From positions 1 through 22,314 of IMG/VR virus record IMGVR_UViG_3300025086_000278: a DNA stretch of 22,314 nt. The stretch is one strand, 5' to 3'. This DNA comes from a virus. Positions 1 to 5,833 of the stretch are shown piece after piece. The first letter of the stretch is position 1. Every line of letters begins with the position of its first letter. The notes under the pieces are model-generated. The model saw only the letters and a list, made by a program, of their open reading frames with translations, made no database searches and was not told where the DNA came from. The translations under genes and the position numbers were made by a program.

Positions 1-630
1 GGTACAAGGAATGTTGCTTTGGGCAAAGTTGCTGGCGACCTTCTAACAACTGGTAATGATAATATTTTAGTTGGTGCAAATGCTGGTGATAACATAGTGA
101 CTGGAAGTCAGAATGTATGTATAGGAACTGATACTTCTATTTCATCTTCTAGCGGCGGTAATCAAATTTCAATAGGGCAAGGTATAACCTGTACTGGAAA
201 TAGTAACTTTACATTTGGTGATGGAACTACTGACTCTAATATAGCTTTTGGTGCTACTACAATAACAGCACCTTCTGATATAAGACTAAAAGAAGATATA
301 CAAGACGAAAAGATCGGTTTAGCTTTTATAAATGATTTAAGACCTGTTACTTTTAGATGGAAAAAAGCTAAAGACGTACCCTCAGAAATGAAAGCACATA
401 ATCCAAATTCTGAAAAAAGAGTTATGAATGGAAAGTACAATCATGGTTTTGTTGCTCAAGAAGTCAAAGAAGTTATTGACAAATACGACTTAAAAGATGG
501 CTTTGATATGTGGACAGAAGATGAACTTGATGGTAGACAACGTATTGGTGAAGCATCTTTAATGCCTTTGATGGTTAAGGCAGTACAAGAACTTTCGGCA
601 AGAGTTGAAGAATTAGAAAACAAGGAGTAA
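1..630 (+). CDS. Tail fibre/spike C-terminus with S74 chaperone domain (5' partial)
   Basis: The frame is open through the left edge (it reads GTRNVALGKV from base 1), so the true start lies outside the window and the in-frame TTG at 19 is not a start. The visible N-terminal part is Gly/Asn/Thr-rich with short repeats of the type TGNDNILVGANAG, resembling the YadA-head-like beta repeats of trimeric fibres. From about base 271 follows an intramolecular chaperone (peptidase S74) domain. It begins PSDIRLKEDI; Ser at 274-276 and Lys five residues later match the Ser-Lys dyad that self-cleaves in endosialidase-type fibres. The C-terminus ends in a short coiled coil (LSARVEELENKE). Known role of the family: it helps trimerise the fibre and is then released. 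Inference: this is the host-recognition fibre of the virion. The domain call is firm; receptor and fibre length are unknown. Confidence 0.88.
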   Translation, partial: GTRNVALGKVAGDLLTTGNDNILVGANAGDNIVTGSQNVCIGTDTSISSSSGGNQISIGQGITCTGNSNFTFGDGTTDSNIAFGATTITAPSDIRLKEDIQDEKIGLAFINDLRPVTFRWKKAKDVPSEMKAHNPNSEKRVMNGKYNHGFVAQEVKEVIDKYDLKDGFDMWTEDELDGRQRIGEASLMPLMVKAVQELSARVEELENKE

Positions 631-633
631 AAA

Positions 634-981
634 ATGGCAATAACAAAAACAATAACAAAGTGTATTCCATATGTGAACAGCAGTAGTAAAGTTGATAGGT
701 GGGATATAGAAATGACTTATGAAAACGATAACGAAGGTGATGAAAATTACTATAGATCAAGATTTTCTACTACAGTAGATCAAAAAGATTACGATATAGA
801 TGGTAATGTAACAGCAACTAACTTTACACTTAAAGCTAAAGGTAGTTGGAGTAACGCTGACTTAGTAGCTATTTGCCCTGTATCGCATTGGGACACAGTA
901 TTTGCACAACAATTCGATAGCGTTATTACTAATCCACCAGCAGTAAGCACAGCAGATAACGAGTTTAACGTACCTAGTTAA
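634..981 (+). CDS. Unknown 115-aa protein downstream of fibre
   Basis: I do not recognise this protein. It starts with ATG three bases after the fibre stop, and the AAGGAG lying in the last codons of the fibre gene is a good ribosome binding site. The sequence is soluble-looking, with no signal peptide or membrane segment, rich in Asp/Asn/Thr and with alternating polar and hydrophobic residues that suggest beta structure. Its position between a fibre and an oxygenase-like gene would fit an accessory tail or fibre-associated protein, but nothing in the sequence proves it. Its stop overlaps the next start (TAATG). Confidence 0.7.
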   Translation: MAITKTITKCIPYVNSSSKVDRWDIEMTYENDNEGDENYYRSRFSTTVDQKDYDIDGNVTATNFTLKAKGSWSNADLVAICPVSHWDTVFAQQFDSVITNPPAVSTADNEFNVPS

Positions 982-1700
982 TGGCAGAAGTTACAGTACA
1001 TAACATGCCTTCTGTTTACGTTATGGAGACAGAGATGCCTATAAGTATGGTGAATGACCTTAACGATTATCTTGATGAATATAAAGAAGACCAAGATAAA
1101 AAGTCATTAGCCGATACTTTAGTAGGACAAATATCACAAGGCGAACAACTGCTAATGGATAATGAAGACTCCAGAGTAAAAGAATATTCTGAGTTTGTAT
1201 GTAGTCTAGGTGCTGATTATATTAATTTCTTTTTTAACAACACAGGCAACAAATTAGATCAGCCAAAAGCTATAGCAATAGACGAAACTTGGTCAGTACA
1301 TAGTTACGCTGGAGACTATAACCCTATACACGATCATGGCACTAAAACCATTATGGGTATATCTACGACTGGATGGACTAAAGTTCCACAACAGATATTA
1401 GATCAACCTACTGCTGGTTCACCACAATATTCTCTATATCAATCATCAGGTGATTGTGATGGCTATATTGCTTTTCAATATGGTCGTAACGAATTAATGA
1501 ATACAACTAGACTAAGACCGCCTCAGTCTTTTGTAATTAAACCAACTGTAGGAAAACTTTTAGTATTCCCTTCTTGGTTACAACACATGGTATATCCCTT
1601 TAAAGGTGAGGGCGAAAGAAGAACAGTAGCATCTAACTTAAATTGTTGGGATGTTCCAGTAGAATCATTAACAACGGAGAAAGAAAATGATGTGGATTAA
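981..1700 (+). CDS. 2OG-Fe(II) oxygenase-like protein
   Basis: The 239-aa product resembles the 2-oxoglutarate/Fe(II) oxygenase group found often in marine phages (the 2OG-FeII_Oxy_5/TIGR02466-like fold). Seen: the block WSVHSYAGDYNPIHDHG places His117 and His119 in an HxH/HxD position, His202 (SWLQHMVYPF) is the distal iron-ligand candidate, and the Arg pair 213-214 in GERRTVASNLN fits the residue that binds the 2-oxoglutarate carboxylate. The ligands are spaced as in a double-stranded beta-helix core. Known: such enzymes hydroxylate proteins, nucleic acids or small molecules using O2 and 2-oxoglutarate. The substrate here is unknown; the neighbouring fibre gene makes modification of a virion or surface component possible. 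The start is the ATG sharing one base with the previous stop. The last 14 bases overlap the next gene. Confidence 0.75.
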   Translation: MAEVTVHNMPSVYVMETEMPISMVNDLNDYLDEYKEDQDKKSLADTLVGQISQGEQLLMDNEDSRVKEYSEFVCSLGADYINFFFNNTGNKLDQPKAIAIDETWSVHSYAGDYNPIHDHGTKTIMGISTTGWTKVPQQILDQPTAGSPQYSLYQSSGDCDGYIAFQYGRNELMNTTRLRPPQSFVIKPTVGKLLVFPSWLQHMVYPFKGEGERRTVASNLNCWDVPVESLTTEKENDVD

Positions 1701-1848
1701 TTTATTTATGTGGATAACAGCAATTATAGCTATAGCTTCACTTGTAGCTGCGGTTACACCAACTCCTCAAGGAGATAAATGGTTAGCGAAACTTTATAAA
1801 GTTATAGATTTCTTAGCTTTAAATATTGGTAAGGCCAAGGATAAATAG
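1687..1848 (+). CDS. Small single-span membrane protein (53 aa)
   Basis: The ORF reads MMWINLFMWITAI at its start, with one hydrophobic helix over residues 3-23, followed by a short cytoplasmic-type tail with TPTPQGDKW and a Lys-rich end (NIGKAKDK). The start overlaps the end of the oxygenase gene by 14 bases, and its stop shares one base with the next GTG. From memory, similar 50-60 aa proteins with a TPTP...DK motif are common in marine phage genomes and remain unassigned. One membrane span next to other small membrane proteins and upstream of a holin and lysozyme suggests a lysis accessory or small holin, but this is inference. Confidence 0.72.
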   Translation: MMWINLFMWITAIIAIASLVAAVTPTPQGDKWLAKLYKVIDFLALNIGKAKDK

Positions 1849-2024
1849 TGAGTTGGTTTAAAAAACTTTGGCAGAATGTTCGAGGCATAGAAGAAAAAAC
1901 TGTTAGAGCAAGAACAGAAGAAGGAAAGTTTGTTGCAGACGATAAGTCTACTCCTGATGTAAATGAAGCCTATACCACTGTTAAAGTTAAAAAGAAAAAA
2001 GGCAGACCTAAAAAGAAGAAATGA
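1848..2024 (+). CDS. Small protein with basic GRPKKKK tail (58 aa)
   Basis: This reading frame starts at a GTG overlapping the previous TAG by one base and ends in a TGA that overlaps the next ATG (ATGA). The product begins with an amphipathic stretch MSWFKKLWQNV, has an acidic middle and ends in VKVKKKKGRPKKKK. The terminal GRPKKKK resembles an AT-hook core and could bind DNA or acidic membrane lipids. No family is recognised. Support comes from the tight overlaps on both sides and the absence of any alternative gene over this interval. The GTG start is the only reasonable choice close to the upstream stop. Confidence 0.62.
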   Translation: MSWFKKLWQNVRGIEEKTVRARTEEGKFVADDKSTPDVNEAYTTVKVKKKKGRPKKKK

Positions 2025-2200
2025 AAACCTCTAGTAAAAAGGTCTCTTCTTCAGCTTTTGAAAGGGAATGTGCTCTTAGGTTTGAATTCATTGAAAAACG
2101 TCTTGATGAAGGTTCAAGTAAATTTAAAAGGTTAGAAGCCTTGTTGTGGGGTGTTTATCCAGTAGTTATAACTTGTTTATTAGCGACTAGGTATCTTTAA
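2021..2200 (+). CDS. XhlA-like small membrane protein (59 aa)
   Basis: The product has a charged, probably helical N-terminal two thirds (for example FEFIEKRLDEGSSKFKRLE) followed by one C-terminal hydrophobic segment, residues about 41-56 (LLWGVYPVVITCLLA). This helix-then-membrane-anchor arrangement is that of haemolysin XhlA-like phage proteins, which act with a holin and endolysin in some lysis modules. The match is by architecture only, with no diagnostic residue. The start ATG overlaps the preceding TGA, and its TAA overlaps the next ATG by one base, so it is translationally coupled on both sides. Confidence 0.65.
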   Translation: MKTSSKKVSSSAFERECALRFEFIEKRLDEGSSKFKRLEALLWGVYPVVITCLLATRYL

Positions 2201-2550
2201 TGGACCAAGCGGTCACCTTTATAAACGAAGTAGGGTTTCCGATTGCTGCTGCATTAGGTTTAGGGTTTTTTATATGGAAACTTATCAACAGAATTATTGA
2301 TGGTATGGAAACAAAGCTTGATGTTTTAGATGATAAGGTAGCAGACCAAATAGAACAAATGGAACAAAGGCTAGGTACAAAGTTAGACTCACAGCATGGT
2401 ATATTAGTTGCTCTTATCGACAGGGTTAGATCACTAGATAATGAGATCATTAGACAAGACACATTAATAAAAACTATTTTAGGTGTTCCTCAACTTATAG
2501 ACAGTAACAAGATTGCAAAGGCAGATAGAGATGACCAAAGAAAAGACTGA
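2200..2550 (+). CDS. Holin-like protein with N-terminal membrane helix
   Basis: The 116-aa product has one hydrophobic helix at residues 11-33 (VGFPIAAALGLGFFIWKLIN), then a long charged segment to about residue 95 with coiled-coil character (KLDVLDDKVADQIEQMEQRL). This matches the BhlA/UviB-type and related small phage holin-like proteins in layout. Its neighbours are other small membrane proteins, and a second, clearer holin plus lysozyme lie 5 kb downstream. Inference: part of the lysis or envelope-remodelling region. The start is ATG at 2200, overlapping the previous stop. Its end overlaps the next gene by 20 bases if that gene starts at 2531. Confidence 0.68.
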   Translation: MDQAVTFINEVGFPIAAALGLGFFIWKLINRIIDGMETKLDVLDDKVADQIEQMEQRLGTKLDSQHGILVALIDRVRSLDNEIIRQDTLIKTILGVPQLIDSNKIAKADRDDQRKD

Positions 2551-2872
2551 GGATCAAGACTTTTTAGATGCGGATTTTAAAAACATTATGTTTGAAAAGT
2601 ACGGCAAAAAATGGACAGAGTTTCAGGAGCAAGAAGTAAAAAGAATAGAAGAAGAACAGTTAGTATCAATAGATAACGTAATATTTGAACCTATGCCTAA
2701 AAGACCGTTTCCGCGTGATAAGTATATTTATGAAGACGAAAGGTTTAATTCTAAACAAGATATGATTTATTTAAATAAATTAGGAAGAACTATTGAAATT
2801 ACATCTTGTTCATTTATTTTGTTAGCTTTGCTAGGATGTATAGGGGTTTTAGTTTGGGCAAAGTTTTTATGA
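2531..2872 (+). CDS. Tail-anchored membrane protein (113 aa)
   Basis: I do not recognise the family. The product is highly charged for about 85 residues (coiled-coil-like EFQEQEVKRIEEEQ, then a Pro/basic stretch MPKRPFPRDKY), followed by a single C-terminal hydrophobic helix (FILLALLGCIGVLVWAKFL) with almost nothing after it, so it is predicted to be tail-anchored with most of the protein in the cytoplasm. I chose the ATG at 2531 over an upstream in-frame TTG at 2513. The TGA stop overlaps the ATG of the CsgF-like gene (ATGA), so its expression is coupled to the curli module. Confidence 0.68.
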   Translation: MTKEKTEDQDFLDADFKNIMFEKYGKKWTEFQEQEVKRIEEEQLVSIDNVIFEPMPKRPFPRDKYIYEDERFNSKQDMIYLNKLGRTIEITSCSFILLALLGCIGVLVWAKFL

Positions 2873-3333
2873 CTGACTGGGATAAATACTTAGCAATAGC
2901 AGGTATTGTAGTAATTTTATTAGTTGTTGCTACAAGTGCTACAGCAGATGAAATGACTCACAAGTTTAAGAATCCAAGTTTTTCAGGTGTTGGCACATCA
3001 AGTCATTACTTAACTATAGAGAATCAAGAGGCTACGAGAAAACAAGCGATTAAAGATGAGATACAAGCACTTAAAGATGAGATAGAAAGAGAAAAAGACA
3101 ACACAGTAGAAGCTAGATTTATGAGGAACTTAACATCTAGAATTTATGCAAACTTAGCTAGACAGATAGAAGATAATTTATTTGGCGAAACAAAATCTAA
3201 TTTTGGCTCAATGGTGCTAGAAGGAAACACTATTGAGTATGAAATAAACGAAGAAACAGTCACAGTAAGAATAACAGATGAAGAAGGAAATGTTACAGAA
3301 ATCAGTGTTCCTGTGGGCAGTTTTACTTTCTAG
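2869..3333 (+). CDS. csgF: CsgF-like curli assembly factor
   Basis: The 154-aa product has a signal peptide (hydrophobic residues 8-21, likely cleavage after Ala26 in SATA-DEM). The mature N-terminus reads MTHKFKNPSFSG, closely matching the start of mature E. coli CsgF (MTFQFRNPNFGG): the M-T-x-x-F-x-N-P-x-F pattern is kept. In E. coli this peptide inserts into the CsgG barrel and forms a second constriction. Residues 55-80 form an extra charged helical segment. The C-terminal part (RIYANLARQIEDNLF, then EYEINEETVTVRITDEEGN) matches the helix and beta-hairpin region of the family. Known role: it sits at the cell surface on CsgG and helps fibre nucleation. ATG 2869 is preferred over an upstream TTG at 2806, because it yields a clean signal peptide and an ATGA overlap. 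The 3' end overlaps csgG by 56 bases. Confidence 0.85.
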   Translation: MTDWDKYLAIAGIVVILLVVATSATADEMTHKFKNPSFSGVGTSSHYLTIENQEATRKQAIKDEIQALKDEIEREKDNTVEARFMRNLTSRIYANLARQIEDNLFGETKSNFGSMVLEGNTIEYEINEETVTVRITDEEGNVTEISVPVGSFTF

Positions 3334-4093
3334 TTGTTCAATAATGATAGACCCTCTAGAGAATAATCTTCCACCAACGGAAAGAACTAAAACAGCAGTT
3401 GTTGACGCTCTGTACACAGACTTAGCTTATGTGTTAGAACCAACTAGAAAACCAGTAATCGCTGTGTATGCTGAGAACTTTACAGATCAAACAGGACAAC
3501 GCAGATCCAACAGTACATACGCAACATTTAGTACAGCAGTTACACAGGCTCCTCATGCATACTTAATAAGAGCATTAAAACAAGCAGGTGTTGAAAATGA
3601 TGGATTTTTTGAAGTAGTTGAGCGAGTTTCTCTAGATGCAGTAACAAAAGAAAGACAGTTGATAAGATCAACAAGGGAAACATTTGATGAAGATCAAAAA
3701 TTAATGCCATTAAAATTTGCTGATATGATAATGACAGGAGGAGTACTGTCTTATCAAGCAAACACAGCTAGTGGTGGAACAGGAGCAAGATATTTAGGAA
3801 TCGGTTTGTCAAAACAGTACAGATCAGATACACTTACTGTAGGTTTACGAACTGTGTCAGTAAGTACAGGAAAAGTATTGATAGAAGTTTTAGTAACTAA
3901 AACTATTCTTTCTGTTTCTTTAGACAACGATATATTTAGGTTTATCTCTGAAGGAACGGAATTAGTAGAGATAGAAGGGGGTTCAGTTAAAAATGAACCA
4001 ATTAGTATTGCTTTGCAAATGGCAATAGAAACAGCTGTTCTTGAGACGATAAAAGAAGGTGTTAAGAACAACTACTGGAGGTTAAAAGAATGA
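3278..4093 (+). CDS. csgG: CsgG-like outer-membrane curli secretion lipoprotein
   Basis: Clear CsgG homologue of about the usual length (271 aa). It has a lipoprotein signal with lipobox LLSSC (Cys20), then the CsgG fold. The block SGGTGARYLGIG (residues 165-176) followed by TVGLRTVSVSTGK and TKTILS...IFRFI is nearly the E. coli pattern, and the C-terminal EPISIALQMAIETAV helix also matches. Known role: nine subunits form an outer-membrane beta-barrel channel for curli subunits. The constriction loop (residues 74-84) keeps the Phe before STAV (Phe84, E. coli mature Phe56) but lacks the Tyr51 and Asn55 equivalents and has one extra residue. The start at ATG 3278 gives a basic n-region (MKKEMLQK); ATG 3290 is an alternative. 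The whole signal peptide is encoded inside the end of csgF. The stop overlaps the next ATG (ATGA). Confidence 0.93.
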   Translation: MKKEMLQKSVFLWAVLLSSCSIMIDPLENNLPPTERTKTAVVDALYTDLAYVLEPTRKPVIAVYAENFTDQTGQRRSNSTYATFSTAVTQAPHAYLIRALKQAGVENDGFFEVVERVSLDAVTKERQLIRSTRETFDEDQKLMPLKFADMIMTGGVLSYQANTASGGTGARYLGIGLSKQYRSDTLTVGLRTVSVSTGKVLIEVLVTKTILSVSLDNDIFRFISEGTELVEIEGGSVKNEPISIALQMAIETAVLETIKEGVKNNYWRLKE

Positions 4094-4803
4094 AAAAACT
4101 TTTACTATTATTAATGTTGTCTACACCTATGTTTGGAGCAGACAACGAAATTTACATAGACCAGAGTTCAGGGTCTAGTAATTCAAATTTTGATTTTGAA
4201 CAGTTAGGCTCAGGCAACCTTATCGGTGGAACTACAGCTGCTGCAGGTTCTATGACTGCACTAGACTTAGATGGCACAGTTATGACATTGGACATAAATC
4301 AAATAGGAAACACAAATAAATTCTTAGGAGATATTTGGGCAGACAATTACATAGGATTTTTTGAGTTTGATGGAGACACAAACACTTTTAATATGCAAAC
4401 AGATCCAAGTAATACGTATGGGGCAGATGGTTCTAATGTCAATGTTGATGTAACAGGAAGTACAAACACATTTACTTTAAATCATGCAACAACTGCTTTA
4501 GCAGGAACTCTTGATCTAGACTGGATAGTTAATGGTTCAAGTAACACTATAACAGCAGGAGTTAATGTAGATGGTGCGACTAACTACATTAATTTGGATG
4601 GAAATGACAACGCAGTTACGTATGCTGGAACTGGATACGCAGGTGGTTATTTCTGGCTAGATCATGATGGTTCTAATCGTACATTTAACATAACACAGGC
4701 ATCTACACAAGACAATGACTGGCTCAAAGTTCAGAGTGTTGGTACTACTACTAGCACTGTTTGTATCATTCAAAACGACCAAGGTACAGGCACAAGTTGC
4801 TGA
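4090..4803 (+). CDS. Secreted curlin-repeat-like protein (putative CsgA/CsgB analogue)
   Basis: The 237-aa product has a signal peptide (MKKLLLLLMLSTPMFGA, cleavage near Ala17) and then about nine strand-turn units with the pattern G-x-x-N-x-hydrophobic: GSSNSNF, GSGNLI, GNTNKF, GDTNTF, GSTNTF, GSSNTI, GATNYI, GNDNAV and GSNRTF. Some carry the Gln expected in curlin repeats (EQLGSGN, NQIGNTN). Known: curlin repeats stack as a beta-solenoid amyloid and are exported unfolded through CsgG. Spacing here is looser than in CsgA, so it may be a curlin relative or a solenoid that is not amyloid. Two Cys lie near the C-terminus (225 and 237). It directly follows csgG, whose product would be its exporter. 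The last 89 bases also encode the signal peptide of the FecR protein in another frame. Confidence 0.75.
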   Translation: MKKLLLLLMLSTPMFGADNEIYIDQSSGSSNSNFDFEQLGSGNLIGGTTAAAGSMTALDLDGTVMTLDINQIGNTNKFLGDIWADNYIGFFEFDGDTNTFNMQTDPSNTYGADGSNVNVDVTGSTNTFTLNHATTALAGTLDLDWIVNGSSNTITAGVNVDGATNYINLDGNDNAVTYAGTGYAGGYFWLDHDGSNRTFNITQASTQDNDWLKVQSVGTTTSTVCIIQNDQGTGTSC

Positions 4804-5833
4804 TATAGGAAATATCAGTGAATTAAATGGCAATGCTCAAGTTGTCAGGGATAAACCATACGGAGCAGAACTAGCTTTTCCAATACAACAGTTAGACAAT
4901 ATAAAAACAGAAGGGGGAAAGTTAGCTGTTACTTTTGTTGATGAAACTATCGTACGTGTTATGCCACACAGTAAACTCGTGATTGATTCGTATGTGTACG
5001 ATGCAAACCCTAATAAATCAGAAATGGCACTACGTTTTGCATCAGGTACTGCAAGATTTGTTACAGGTAAATTTAATAATAAAAAAGCTATACACATAAA
5101 AACGCAAAGTGCTGATGTGTTTGTAAGAGGAACAGATTTCACAATCACAACAACACCAGAAACAGGTTCATCATTAGTTATACTTTTACCAGATAAATAC
5201 GGAAACCCTTCTGGTGAAATATTGGTAAAAACAGCTATGGGTGAGGTATTACTTAATCAAGCATTTCAAGCAACAACTACGCAAACATACAATCAATCTC
5301 CTTCTAAACCAGTTATACTCGACATCAGTCTTGATCTTATAGACAATATGTTGATAGTAAATCCACCAAGAGAAACAGATGCATCGTTACAAGAAACTCA
5401 ATTACAAACTACAGCAGATTATTTAGATTTTTCAGATTTAGATGTAGATTTTTTAGCAGAAGATTTTCTAGATAACGAAGCTGACCTAGAGTTTACAGAA
5501 TTAGACATAAACTATTTAGATGTAAATTTTCTTGAAGATTTATTAAATATTATAGATGCATTAGCTATATCAGAAGAAGAGGATCAGCTTAAACAAGGTG
5601 GTGTAGGTATTCGTATTGCTGGAACAGAGATAGGTCAAGACAAAGCTACGCAAATAACAACGATAATAACAGGTCAGATAATTAGTCTGCGTAGAAATGT
5701 AGGAGAATCTGTCAGACTTGATTTAGATGGTTCTAATGCTTATACTGTTATTCTTTTTCAAAATGGAGTAGAAAACATAGTTAAGGTGAACGGAGGTTCT
5801 TCTAACACAATAACAATTAAACAAGGCAGTTGA
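4715..5833 (+). CDS. Secreted FecR-domain protein with acidic repeats and curlin-like end
   Basis: The 372-aa product has a signal peptide (VLVLLLALFVSF, cleavage after VQA, residue 26). Residues about 33-160 form a FecR domain: ELNGNAQVVR, IQQLDNIKTEGG, VTFVDETIVRVMPHSKL, then RFASGTARFVTGK and KTQSADVFVRGTDF are the hallmark blocks. Residues 235-285 are very acidic and Leu/Phe-rich, with a two-copy unit FSDLDVDFLAEDFL / FTELDINYLDVNFL of period 21. The C-terminus (DLDGSNAYTVILFQNG and NGGSSNTITIKQ) resembles the curlin-type turns of the upstream gene. Known: periplasmic FecR domains transmit envelope signals, and FecR proteins are often encoded beside CHASE2 cyclases. ATG 4715 lies inside the previous gene; it is the only start that supplies the full signal peptide. 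The stop overlaps the cyclase ATG (TGATG). Confidence 0.88.
   Translation: MTGSKFRVLVLLLALFVSFKTTKVQAQVADIGNISELNGNAQVVRDKPYGAELAFPIQQLDNIKTEGGKLAVTFVDETIVRVMPHSKLVIDSYVYDANPNKSEMALRFASGTARFVTGKFNNKKAIHIKTQSADVFVRGTDFTITTTPETGSSLVILLPDKYGNPSGEILVKTAMGEVLLNQAFQATTTQTYNQSPSKPVILDISLDLIDNMLIVNPPRETDASLQETQLQTTADYLDFSDLDVDFLAEDFLDNEADLEFTELDINYLDVNFLEDLLNIIDALAISEEEDQLKQGGVGIRIAGTEIGQDKATQITTIITGQIISLRRNVGESVRLDLDGSNAYTVILFQNGVENIVKVNGGSSNTITIKQGS

Noticed and set aside
2806-2868. Upstream TTG start for the CsgF-like gene
   Set aside because: It would add 21 residues overlapping the previous gene and spoil the clean signal peptide; ATG 2869 gives an ATGA overlap.
3723-3731. Third copy of the TATGATAA promoter-like motif
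   Set aside because: It lies inside csgG coding sequence, lacks the flanking AAG and GTA bases, and no gene starts nearby.
4090-4803. Naming the repeat protein csgA or csgB
   Set aside because: Repeat spacing is looser than in true curlins and the regular Ser-x5-Gln pattern is incomplete, so only a curlin-like label is supported.
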